A stretch of DNA of 64,000 bases. Source: Crocinitomicaceae bacterium. Lineage in GTDB: Bacteria; Bacteroidota; Bacteroidia; Flavobacteriales_D; Crocinitomicaceae. Under the pieces are notes generated by a model. The model was not told where the DNA came from and ran no database searches. It saw nothing but the letters and a program-made list of their open reading frames with translations. Both the position numbers and the translations under genes were made by a program. Within the stretch, counting starts at the first letter, position 1. Each line of letters opens with the position of its first letter. The stretch is from the NCBI GenBank assembly GCA_016708105.1, contig JADJGJ010000001.1, positions 2,513,781 to 2,577,780 of the forward strand, in the 5' to 3' direction. Below are positions 26,504 through 35,587 of the stretch, one piece after another.

Positions 26504-26617
26504 TTTTCAAATGTGTGATCAGGGAATTTTTTACTTCAGATACTTCCCCGTTGATATCGTAATAATTCAAAAATAAGGCTTTTTTGTAAGCTTGAGCTAA
26601 GTACTTGATGAAAGGAA

Positions 26618-27496
26618 CTAAAAGATACCCAACAGGTGCAGCAGCCTGTCATTTGAAAATAAGATAAAAATGGCCAAGGGATAAAGAATGTAGATTGAAA
26701 CCAACCGCCAAATTGAGAAACGCAGTACCGGCCGTTTATAGACAACCAGCAATAAGGGTACACAAAGAAAAAATTGCACTAAGGGAAAAGTACCATACAT
26801 TGAATCGTATGATTTCACGGTGTACAATTTATATTGGTCAAATGAATCAAGTAATTTCATGCGGTCAGCATGATTATCGGGATCTATCACAGGTGGATCA
26901 AGAATAACTGAAACAGCTTTCAAATCATGAAATAAAAAACTGCGATGTCCGCAGACCTGCCCGTAATAATCATTCTGCCAATACGCAGGCTCTTCAATAC
27001 TAAACTTTTCACTATAGGCACTCACAAAATGGAAATGTCTTACCCTTGACAATTCATATTCAGGAATGGTTTCAAACTCTGAAGTAGCAAAAAAATCAAG
27101 CGTTAGCATAATAGACACAATAAAGGCGTACCACGCACCTGCCTTGAACCATTTCCATTTCCAGCCTCCGGTGATCATGGCAAAATAAGCTGCATCTTTT
27201 CTTTCTTCTTCTTCTTGCTGAAATTTAAAACGTGCTTTAGCAAAGGCAATTTTTTCAGCCAGTATTTCATCATCTGACTTCTGCCGAACAGGCTTTGTTG
27301 TCTGATGTTTGCGTTGACCTGTAAGCACTTCATACGCCTCAGTGATCAACAAAAATTTCTGGTGTGCATCAGCTGAATTATTTTTATCAGGATGATATTT
27401 AAAAGCCATTTTGCGGTATGCTTTTTTAATAGCATCCACATTATCTGTTGGGTTAATACCTAGTACTTTAAAATATCTCAGACGTTCGTCTGGCAT
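26618..27496 (-). CDS. J-domain membrane protein
   Basis: A 292-residue protein with an N-terminal DnaJ domain (about 7-60; AIKKAYRKMAFKYHPDKN with the HPD motif intact). A charged linker is followed by a transmembrane helix (about 108-128), a roughly 90-residue extracytoplasmic segment, and two more hydrophobic helices at the C-terminus (FPLVQFFLCVPLLLVVYKRP). The J-domain should stimulate an Hsp70 ATPase on the cytoplasmic side. The membrane portion is clearly related to the protein encoded just upstream (27499-28128), which lacks the J-domain. Role unknown. Confidence 0.85.
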   Translation of the reverse strand: MPDERLRYFKVLGINPTDNVDAIKKAYRKMAFKYHPDKNNSADAHQKFLLITEAYEVLTGQRKHQTTKPVRQKSDDEILAEKIAFAKARFKFQQEEEERKDAAYFAMITGGWKWKWFKAGAWYAFIVSIMLTLDFFATSEFETIPEYELSRVRHFHFVSAYSEKFSIEEPAYWQNDYYGQVCGHRSFLFHDLKAVSVILDPPVIDPDNHADRMKLLDSFDQYKLYTVKSYDSMYGTFPLVQFFLCVPLLLVVYKRPVLRFSIWRLVSIYILYPLAIFILFSNDRLLHLLGIF

Positions 27497-27498
27497 GG

Positions 27499-28128
27499 TT
27501 AACGATTAAGTGGTAACAAATCTGTAATACCAAAAGTGACAAAAAGTAAATAAATACTTGCCGGAAAAATTAAAAACAGGCACAACATCCTGCCAAATTT
27601 AAACATAGCCGTTGGGCGCTTATACCACATTACCAATAAGGGAATCAGCAAGATAATTTGAATATAGATGTAATAACTATAAATAGAATTAAACCGCCAG
27701 ACATCATATTCAGTGTAGGTTAATGGTGTTTTCGTATCTTGATAACCTGATGTCCAAGAGAGATATTTTGGTGCACCGAAAACAGGCGAATTCACTACGC
27801 AAAAACTGGTATCTAAAAATCCGGTCAACTCAGTGTATTTTGGAAAATACCAATCATCACCTTGTTGCATAGCACCTGAATGAAAAACATAATCACTGGA
27901 CGACAAGTGGGTTCGGCCACCATCAAATACCGTTTCAACAGTAATCAGCAAGGCTAGGCCTAAACAATAATAGGAGAATATTTTAAAAATTTTCCAATTA
28001 GTACCAGAACTGATTTTTTGAAAATACGCTCCTTCTTCTGCTTGCTCTTTTTCCTTAAGCTGCTTGGTGCGTTCTGCAGCAAGACGCATTTTTTCTTGTA
28101 ATGAAATTGGGTTGTTTTTACTTTGCAT
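27499..28128 (-). CDS. membrane protein, J-less paralogue of its neighbour
   Basis: About 209 residues from ATG 28128; an upstream in-frame ATG at 28185 adds residues that look non-coding. It starts with a charged helix (ISLQEKMRLAAERTKQLKEK) where the neighbour has its J-domain linker. It then shares the same plan and motifs: AYFQKISSGTNWKIFK against AYFAMITGGWKWKWFK, and ILLIPLLVMWYKRPTAMF against LCVPLLLVVYKRPVLRF. Three transmembrane helices surround an extracytoplasmic loop. The gene ends 2 nt before the J-domain gene starts, so the two form an operon. No known family is recognised. Confidence 0.75.
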   Translation of the reverse strand: MQSKNNPISLQEKMRLAAERTKQLKEKEQAEEGAYFQKISSGTNWKIFKIFSYYCLGLALLITVETVFDGGRTHLSSSDYVFHSGAMQQGDDWYFPKYTELTGFLDTSFCVVNSPVFGAPKYLSWTSGYQDTKTPLTYTEYDVWRFNSIYSYYIYIQIILLIPLLVMWYKRPTAMFKFGRMLCLFLIFPASIYLLFVTFGITDLLPLNR

Positions 28129-28525
28129 GAAGTTAAAGATAGGAAAAAGAAAATATTTCGAATGATTAATAAACCTATCGTTCAATGTAGAAAATATGAT
28201 GCAGATTATACAAGCACCTGATGAGTCAATTCTTTTTCAATAAACAGAATAAACCGAGACAACCATGCAAATTACTCATTGTAAAACACTTCTGTCTTTG
28301 CACTCATTTCTTTTAATTGAGAAATAAATAAAAAACGGAATGCACAAAATCAATGCTGAATAATTCGCTAAATTCACGCCGGAATCAGATTCATTTAACC
28401 CGAATGACATCATTTCTTTTTTAACCGCGATACGGAATAGTCAAGGATCATTGATGCTTTGATATTTTCATACAGTATGTTGAGAAATTATAAACTTATA
28501 ACTTTTAAACTGATCAAATAACACA
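28129..28525. other. divergent intergenic region
   Basis: This AT-rich 397-bp stretch separates the J-domain pair (leftward) from the M48 cassette (rightward) and must hold both promoters. No consensus TAnnTTTG element stands out, and no RNA gene or repeat is recognised. Confidence 0.4.
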
Positions 28526-30175
28526 ATGAAAAAATTATTGTTTTTTACTATCACATTCGTTGCCTTGAACCTCACAGCGCAAGATCAAAACTTTGAAGGA
28601 GAAATTAAATGGAGCGAACTCTTTGAAATAACGTCCAAAACTTTGTCACCGGATATCATTGGTCAAGATGGAGAATCAATTTATATCACACGCATCATTA
28701 AGGGAAAAAGATACATTGAAAAATACTCAGTCACTAATCTTACGCTTCAAGGATCTGTTTTGATTGAACTTGTTTACGATAAAAATAAATTGTATTTGAT
28801 GGACCACTTTATGTTTAAAGGGACACCTGTTTTCATGACAGGCTATTTTGATAAAAAAATGAGAACAAGTTATACCTTTATCCAAACTGTTGACCCCGGT
28901 TCATTAGCCCTCTCAGAACCAAAGAAAATCAGTGAAATTTACATGATGAACGCCGGCAAGAGTTCTTTTATGCTAACGCAGTCTCAGAGTCTTGATTTAC
29001 TATCATACAAACTCAATTCTGGGATGGAAATTTCAGAGAATGGTGAATTCGCTTTTTATATGACACCTGAAATAACTTCAACTACCACTGAAGAAGATAT
29101 TGCGGCAGGAAATATCAGCATCAAGGGTTTGCTTTTTGGAGAAGCTGGAGAAATTATTGAAGAATCACAATTCAAAATTCCGGTAAATAATTTTTACACC
29201 ATCCGCACCAAAGTTTCAAATGAAGGAGAAGTATATCTATTAGGCTATGATATGATCATTGAAGAAAATAATGATAAAGGAGTTTTTCAGCGCGATAAAA
29301 TAGTGCTCGGCGACTTACATCTTTTGCTAATTGACTTTTCAACAGACGAGGTACTTTCAACAATAATTGATACAGAAGAAAAAACAATAGAGAGTATCAC
29401 CATAGACTTCAATCAAGCAGGTGGATTAAGCATTGGTGGTTTGTACAGCAGTGATGGAAAAGGCGTTGCAGGTAGTTTTATCATTGGTGTTGACCAGACT
29501 TTTGATATTACAACATCAACTTTTACTGATTTTGAAGATGATTTCATTACCTCAACCTGGTCTGAAAAGAAAAAAGAGAACTATGATGAAAAACAAGATA
29601 AAGGTAAAAATGTAGATGAACCGGTTTTCTACAATTACGATGTAAATCACTTAATTTCAAAACCGGATGGATCAAGCCTGATGCTCGCTGAGCAATATTA
29701 CGTTCGTATAGTTACTCATACGCACCGTGGCGCCAACGGCAGTACATATACCACAACCACATATTACTATTATTACAATAATATTATTGCCGTGAATTAT
29801 GATGCTGACGGCAATCTGGCATGGAAAACTATCATTGAAAAACATCAGGTTAGTGCTAATGACGGCGGATATTATTCATCGTATTTCACACTACAAAATG
29901 AAAATGATGTAAGAATAATTTATAACGACAGAAAATTAAATAACATGGATACTGAAGGCATGTCAAATGCTGAAAAAAAGGAATTGAAAGGCTCAACTAT
30001 TGGGGTGAGCGTAAATCTTGATTCTGAAGGAGAACAATCCAAAGAAATATTATTTGAATTTGAAGAAGGAGGATTGAGATTAGTGCCAAAAGCATGCGAA
30101 AAAATAAGTGGTCAACTTGTGTTTTTATATGCCAGAAGTTCAAAAGGAGACAAAATAGGTACTATTGCATTTTAG
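28526..30175 (+). CDS. secreted protein, unknown function
   Basis: A 549-residue protein with a signal peptide (MKKLLFFTITFVALNLTAQ). The mature part is predicted beta-rich, with repeated strand-loop motifs (ESIYITRIIKGKRYIEKYS, GEVYLLGYDMIIEE) that resemble a beta-propeller. There is a low-complexity stretch (YTTTTYYYYYNN) around residue 412. It has no C-terminal type IX sorting motif and ends GDKIGTIAF. It is the first gene of a same-strand trio with the M48 protease (40-nt gap) and a predicted barrel. Similar architectures occur in uncharacterised Bacteroidota proteins; no family name is assigned. Confidence 0.7.
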   Translation: MKKLLFFTITFVALNLTAQDQNFEGEIKWSELFEITSKTLSPDIIGQDGESIYITRIIKGKRYIEKYSVTNLTLQGSVLIELVYDKNKLYLMDHFMFKGTPVFMTGYFDKKMRTSYTFIQTVDPGSLALSEPKKISEIYMMNAGKSSFMLTQSQSLDLLSYKLNSGMEISENGEFAFYMTPEITSTTTEEDIAAGNISIKGLLFGEAGEIIEESQFKIPVNNFYTIRTKVSNEGEVYLLGYDMIIEENNDKGVFQRDKIVLGDLHLLLIDFSTDEVLSTIIDTEEKTIESITIDFNQAGGLSIGGLYSSDGKGVAGSFIIGVDQTFDITTSTFTDFEDDFITSTWSEKKKENYDEKQDKGKNVDEPVFYNYDVNHLISKPDGSSLMLAEQYYVRIVTHTHRGANGSTYTTTTYYYYYNNIIAVNYDADGNLAWKTIIEKHQVSANDGGYYSSYFTLQNENDVRIIYNDRKLNNMDTEGMSNAEKKELKGSTIGVSVNLDSEGEQSKEILFEFEEGGLRLVPKACEKISGQLVFLYARSSKGDKIGTIAF

Positions 30176-30215
30176 TTTACATTTAATTTAGGAAATTGCT
30201 AGACATTATTTAAGT

Positions 30216-32462
30216 ATGAAAAAAACAGGAATTATTTTATTGGTCATTCTGCTCTGTACAGGTTCTGTTTTCAGTCAGCAGCTGGAAAAGTTTACATCAC
30301 TCCAATGCGGAGGCAAACTACCCGATGATTTTACAACCCTATCATCACGAAAATATGAGGAAGATTTACGTGTTAACAAAGACGATGAACTGGATAAAAA
30401 CTTTTTTATTTCAACCCGTTTCATTTTTGATGAACTTCTTCTCAGCGGACAGATTCTTTTCAATGAGCCTGTTTCAAATTATCTGAATAAAGTAGCCAGA
30501 TATGCACTAAGGGGTGAAAACACACTCCAAAATGAGTTGCGCTTTTATATTTTGAGATCAAATATTGCCAACGCTTATTCCACTGATCAGGGGGTAATAC
30601 TTTTCACAACAGGTTTACTAGCTCAGTTAGAATCAGAAGCACAACTTGCCTATATACTTTGTCATGAAATATCTCACTACACTGAAAAACACGTGCGCAG
30701 TGAATATGTTGAAACAGCCAAAATATCCAATGGAAACGGACAATACAGAAACACAAAATATAGAAACAGACTAGAACTCATCAGCAATTACAGTAAGGAG
30801 CTCGAATTAGAAGCCGATGAAAAGGGAATTGACATGTATTTAAATACTGAGTACAACGTAGAAGAAATATTCACCGGTTTTGAAGTATTGCATTATACGT
30901 ACCTTCCATTTGATGACATTTCATTTGACACAAATTTCTTCTCAACAAGTACCATGAAAGTACCGGGTTCTCTTTTCCCTGATACAATCAATCAAATTAC
31001 ACAGGAAATTGATTATGACGACGACGGTCATAGCCACCCAAACATTCAAAACAGAATAGATGCCGGCTTAGATTATTTGGGTGATCGAACTTCAAAAGGA
31101 GATAAAAAATTTGTAGTGTCAGAAGATGATTTTTTCAAAGTACGTGATTTGTGCCGTTTTGAAAGTATCAATATTGCCTTGGCTGAGCGCTCTTACGGAT
31201 CTGCACTTTACATGGTGTATCTATTAAAAAGACAATATGCAGACAATAAATTTCTTGACTTAAGCTTGGTAAAGTGTTTATATGGATTAACAAAATATAA
31301 AAACCACGGTCGTTATAGTGAAGTAACTGTAAAACCATCTAAAATTGAAGGCGAAAGCTATACCCTTCACCAGTTTCTGAAAAATTTATCTAAACCACAA
31401 CTCAACGTAATTTCATTCAGAAACATTTATGATATCGCCAAAAAATATCCGGACGATAAAATATTTCAAGAATATCTAGCGGACATAAAAAAAGAATTGG
31501 CAATGAATTCAGGTGTAAAACCAACAGATTTTTCAGAGCGCAGTTTTGAAGAACACATTCAGTATTCACAAACAGTGACAGAGCAATTTGACATTGAAGA
31601 TTCAATTCGTAAAATAGATGAATCTGATTTGTCAAAATATGAAAAAATCAGACTGAAGAAAAAACTGAATGAATTGAGTACAGTATCTGAAACGGATGCT
31701 ACAAACGCTGAATTTCATTTATTTGCACTACATGATTTGGTGAAAGAGCATGACTTGATCAACGAACTTAAAACAATCATCAAAGCAGAAGAAGAAAAAG
31801 AACAAGAGCAAAAAGAAGCCATGCTGCTTGAACAAAAATCGGCGTTAACTAAAAAACCAAAACATCTGGGCATTGACAAATTAGTTGTGGTAAATCCAAT
31901 GTATGAAAATTATAAACTGAATGAAAAACAGAATCACTTCAAATCTGAAGATAAAAAAATCAGCGTCTCAGAAATGTACACATCAGAGTATAACGGACTT
32001 GATTTAGAAACCCAGTTGGTTGACTCAAAAAACCTCACGGCTGATGATGTTGATGAATACAATGATCTTGGATTGCTTTTGAGATGGATATCTGAAGTGA
32101 GTGAGCACGATGAAATTGATATGATATCGTCTTGCCATGATCAAATGAGTATTTTGCAAGAAAAATATGGTACCTCTCATTTTTTATTCAGTGGTATTTA
32201 TGCCTACAAAGAGCGTACTGAAATGACGGGCGTTCACTGGTATGGCATCATGTTTATTTACACAATTCCTCTTGTAATCATTGATTTGCTCATTGTACAC
32301 AACTACTTTGATATTCTGGCACTCAGTATAAATTCTGAAACAGATGACGTAGAATTTGAACAAGTCACCAGCGTCAATCTCAAAGGCATTGACGGTATAT
32401 TGAAAGCATATATTTATGACGTATTATATCAGTTAAGTTCTGATCCTAAAAACAAAAAATAA
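30216..32462 (+). CDS. M48-family zinc metalloprotease, exported
   Basis: A 748-residue protein with a signal peptide (ILLVILLCTGSVFSQ) and an M48-type peptidase domain at about 80-290. The zinc motif HEISH is in AYILCHEISHYTEKHV (about residue 149), and the third ligand is in LELEADEKGIDMYL. This resembles BepA/LoiP-type periplasmic proteases that act in outer-membrane quality control. The long C-terminal region (about 300-748) has a glutamate/lysine-rich segment and one hydrophobic stretch (YGIMFIYTIPLVIIDLLIV). The stop overlaps the next start by 1 nt (TAATG), indicating translational coupling. Confidence 0.87.
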   Translation: MKKTGIILLVILLCTGSVFSQQLEKFTSLQCGGKLPDDFTTLSSRKYEEDLRVNKDDELDKNFFISTRFIFDELLLSGQILFNEPVSNYLNKVARYALRGENTLQNELRFYILRSNIANAYSTDQGVILFTTGLLAQLESEAQLAYILCHEISHYTEKHVRSEYVETAKISNGNGQYRNTKYRNRLELISNYSKELELEADEKGIDMYLNTEYNVEEIFTGFEVLHYTYLPFDDISFDTNFFSTSTMKVPGSLFPDTINQITQEIDYDDDGHSHPNIQNRIDAGLDYLGDRTSKGDKKFVVSEDDFFKVRDLCRFESINIALAERSYGSALYMVYLLKRQYADNKFLDLSLVKCLYGLTKYKNHGRYSEVTVKPSKIEGESYTLHQFLKNLSKPQLNVISFRNIYDIAKKYPDDKIFQEYLADIKKELAMNSGVKPTDFSERSFEEHIQYSQTVTEQFDIEDSIRKIDESDLSKYEKIRLKKKLNELSTVSETDATNAEFHLFALHDLVKEHDLINELKTIIKAEEEKEQEQKEAMLLEQKSALTKKPKHLGIDKLVVVNPMYENYKLNEKQNHFKSEDKKISVSEMYTSEYNGLDLETQLVDSKNLTADDVDEYNDLGLLLRWISEVSEHDEIDMISSCHDQMSILQEKYGTSHFLFSGIYAYKERTEMTGVHWYGIMFIYTIPLVIIDLLIVHNYFDILALSINSETDDVEFEQVTSVNLKGIDGILKAYIYDVLYQLSSDPKNKK

Positions 32463-33325
32463 TGATAAAGTATTTAGTACTCCTGAGTGTGATTTACGGA
32501 CTTTCAAAACAAAATTTGTCAGCCCAAACCGCCGGTTACCTTGGTTCAAAAAATGGTTTCATGATACAGTACAACATGGTACCTTCACAGGCATACACTG
32601 CCAAGCAACTTGACGGATATGTAAAATACCGTTGGAAATGGATCAACCAAAGTTTTGCGGTTTCTTATTCCCGGGCTATGTCAAAAAAAATTCAACTTAC
32701 AGCCGGATATCAATTTGCAAAAATTAATTTCTACGCAGGACACAGATTTTTAGGTACTGACGGAGAATTAAACTTTAGCAATTATTGGGGGTCGTCTAAC
32801 ACCACTTATGTATTCAGCGAACATGCAAATGCAAATTACCATGGAGGTTTTTTTGCGCTTGACATTTTCAGACATGGTAGCATGGCGCCTATTGGTAAAT
32901 ACATTGGATTCTCCTTAAATTTTGGAAGTATGCATTTATCTGATAGCACATCTTGCTCTTACATCTATGCAGCCAACTCAGGTAGTCAACATCTCACATA
33001 CCACAATTATACGACAGGTACGCAAGAACCAATCAATCTAGTTATTGATGAAGAAAAAAGAATCACCAGTTTTCAACTCAAAATAAGAATTGGTAGAATG
33101 TATCCAATCACTGATCATATTATATTGAACGTTGGCATGTCAGCTCCTTTGTTTTCAACTTATCGGGTTGACAATTTAATCTCAGAATATGGCTTCAATT
33201 TGCGAGATGAAAATAAACTAGATTTCAACAATAATTATGAAAAGACATGGGAAAAATATGCCATGCGTTCATTAAGAATTTATCACTTGTTACAAGTAGA
33301 GATTGGACTGAAAATTTGTTTGTAG
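32462..33325 (+). CDS. predicted outer-membrane beta-barrel protein
   Basis: A 287-residue protein with a signal peptide (YLVLLSVIYGLSKQNLSAQ) and many alternating amphipathic strands (FAVSYSRAMSKKIQLTAGYQ, KYIGFSLNFGSMHL). The C-terminus LLQVEIGLKICL resembles a final barrel strand. No family is recognised. It is translationally coupled to the M48 protease gene, which suggests that the barrel is a partner or substrate of the protease. Transcription converges on rel just downstream. Confidence 0.65.
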   Translation: MIKYLVLLSVIYGLSKQNLSAQTAGYLGSKNGFMIQYNMVPSQAYTAKQLDGYVKYRWKWINQSFAVSYSRAMSKKIQLTAGYQFAKINFYAGHRFLGTDGELNFSNYWGSSNTTYVFSEHANANYHGGFFALDIFRHGSMAPIGKYIGFSLNFGSMHLSDSTSCSYIYAANSGSQHLTYHNYTTGTQEPINLVIDEEKRITSFQLKIRIGRMYPITDHIILNVGMSAPLFSTYRVDNLISEYGFNLRDENKLDFNNNYEKTWEKYAMRSLRIYHLLQVEIGLKICL

Positions 33326-33359
33326 CTGTTCCTGTAGAATCTTGCGAATTATTCTGATA

Positions 33360-35576
33360 CTAAATCCGCTCAACTGATTTCACACCTTGTATTTGCTCAA
33401 ACTGAATCATGAGTTTGTCTAGGTGTTCGGTATCGTAAACAAACAACATGATCTTCCCTTCAAAAATACCGTCGTTTGACTCAAATGAAATAGATTTCAT
33501 ATTCACACGATGCTCCTGCGAAATAATACTGGTAATGGTATTTACAATTCCAACATCGTCAATACCTGTTATTTTTATACCTGCCAAACGCTCTTTTAAA
33601 TGCTTGCTGCGCCATGTGGCTTTTATGATACGGTAAGCATAATTAGACATCAATCTGGTGGCATTAGGACAATTAATGCGGTGTATTTTTATTCCTTCTG
33701 TTGCTGTGATAAATCCAAAAACATCATCACCTGGAATAGGCGTGCAGCAATTAGCTAATTTGTATTCAATGTCTTTAAAATCTTCCCCAATAATTATGGT
33801 ATCCTTTTTACTGTCAACACATGAAATGACATTTTGCAAAGCAGTCGTGTTTTCAGTTTTCTCTACCTTGCGTGGCAATACAAAATTTTTGCCTGATACT
33901 TCAATTTCACGCAACCTACTGAGATCAAGTTTACCTTTAGCAATCTGAAAATAAAGTTCAAGCGTATTGGGTATTTGAAAATGCTTTTCAATCACCGTGA
34001 TATTTTCACTGGTGAAGTTGACATGCAGTTGAGTAAATTTGCGTTGTAAAATTTCTTTTCCGTCTGCCGCAATTCGCTTCTGTTCTTCTTTCAGCGCAGA
34101 TTTTATTTTTGATTTGGCACGCGCAGTACCTACAAATTTCAGCCAATCTTCTTTTGGTTCTTGTTTTTTAGATCTGATAATTTCAACCTGATCACCACTT
34201 TTCAAAACGTGTGAAATAGGCATGAGTTTACCATTCACTTTGGCACCAATACAACTCAATCCAACATCGGTATGAATATCAAAAGCAAAATCAAGTGTGG
34301 TTGCATTTTTTGGCAAGACACGCAAATCACCGTTGGGTGTAAAAACATAAATCTCATCTGTAAACAAATTCAATTTGAATTCGTCTATAAACTCTTCCGC
34401 ATTGGCTTCAGGATTCTCAAGCAAATCACGTATCTCACCAACCCAACGATCAATGAGATTTATATTCTCTTGATTATTTTCTTTGTATTTCCAGTGAGCA
34501 GCGTATCCCTTTTCTGCTATCTCATCCATACGTCCGCTGCGAATTTGCACTTCAACCCATTTGCCTGTTGGACTCATCACTGTGGTGTGCAATGACTCAT
34601 ATCCGTTAGCTTTTGGAATTGAAATCCAATCACGCAAACGATCAGGATTGGGCTGGTAAAAATCAGTAACAATGGAATAAATTCTCCAGGCCATTGGTTT
34701 CTCATTTTCAACCGGTGTATCATAAATAATCCGTATGGCAAAAATGTCAAAGATCTCATCAAAACTTACTTTTTTCTGATGAATTTTTTTTGATATGCTG
34801 GGAATACTTTTTGTGCGGGCTTTTATACTGAAATCTATTCCTTCTTTTTCTAAAACTTTTTTTATTGGATTGATAAAATGCCTGATAAAACGGTTTCGAA
34901 TTTCCTTTGTTTTTTCAAGTTTGCTTTCAATTTCAACATACTTGTCAGGTTCTTTGTATTTAAAGATGATGTCTTCAAATTCATTTTTTATGGCATTAAA
35001 TCCAAACCGGTGAGCAAGGGGTGCGTATAGAAATTCTGTTTCACTGCAAATCTTCAATCGCTTGTCAGGTCGCATAGAACTTAGCGTACGCATATTATGC
35101 AAACGATCTGCAATTTTGATAAATGCCACGCGCAAATCATCTGAAATAGTCAGAATTAATTTTCTGAAATTTTCAGCCTGAAGTGAAATATTGTCATCAA
35201 AAACTTCTGGAATTTTTGTCAATCCATTGATGATAGTTCTCACTTTTAGACCAAACATTTCTTCAATGTCATTCAGCGTGATATAGGTGTCTTCTACCGT
35301 GTCATGAAGTAATGCACATACAATAGCCGTTGTACCCAATCCCATTTCTTCACAACAAATACGCGCCACAGCAATTGGATGAAAAATATAGGGTTCACCT
35401 GATTTGCGGCGCATATCTTTGTGCGCCTCAACGGAAAGGTCAAACGCTTTTCTGATCAAACGCGTATCTTCTTTATCACGCACATGACGTGATGCCCAAA
35501 GTAAACCACGATACGCCTTGAGAATTTCTCGGCGCTCTTTTTCCAAATCAATTTCTGTATAGGTTTCTCCGGTCAT
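33360..35576 (-). CDS. rel: bifunctional (p)ppGpp synthetase/hydrolase (RelA/SpoT family)
   Basis: A 738-residue stringent-response enzyme. The HD hydrolase has FHPIAVARI and ALLHDTVEDT. The synthetase has YESLHTTVMSPTG and EIAEKGYAAHWKYKE. A TGS domain follows (about 400-465; IYVFTPNGDLRVLPKNATTL), then the zinc-finger/CC region (LANCCTPIPGDDVFGF) and a C-terminal ACT domain. It makes and breaks ppGpp according to amino-acid and nutrient status. Both catalytic domains keep key residues, so it is likely bifunctional. It follows the MORN-repeat gene by 11 nt on the same strand. Confidence 0.95.
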   Translation of the reverse strand: MTGETYTEIDLEKERREILKAYRGLLWASRHVRDKEDTRLIRKAFDLSVEAHKDMRRKSGEPYIFHPIAVARICCEEMGLGTTAIVCALLHDTVEDTYITLNDIEEMFGLKVRTIINGLTKIPEVFDDNISLQAENFRKLILTISDDLRVAFIKIADRLHNMRTLSSMRPDKRLKICSETEFLYAPLAHRFGFNAIKNEFEDIIFKYKEPDKYVEIESKLEKTKEIRNRFIRHFINPIKKVLEKEGIDFSIKARTKSIPSISKKIHQKKVSFDEIFDIFAIRIIYDTPVENEKPMAWRIYSIVTDFYQPNPDRLRDWISIPKANGYESLHTTVMSPTGKWVEVQIRSGRMDEIAEKGYAAHWKYKENNQENINLIDRWVGEIRDLLENPEANAEEFIDEFKLNLFTDEIYVFTPNGDLRVLPKNATTLDFAFDIHTDVGLSCIGAKVNGKLMPISHVLKSGDQVEIIRSKKQEPKEDWLKFVGTARAKSKIKSALKEEQKRIAADGKEILQRKFTQLHVNFTSENITVIEKHFQIPNTLELYFQIAKGKLDLSRLREIEVSGKNFVLPRKVEKTENTTALQNVISCVDSKKDTIIIGEDFKDIEYKLANCCTPIPGDDVFGFITATEGIKIHRINCPNATRLMSNYAYRIIKATWRSKHLKERLAGIKITGIDDVGIVNTITSIISQEHRVNMKSISFESNDGIFEGKIMLFVYDTEHLDKLMIQFEQIQGVKSVERI

Positions 35577-35587
35577 ATCTCAGGGTA

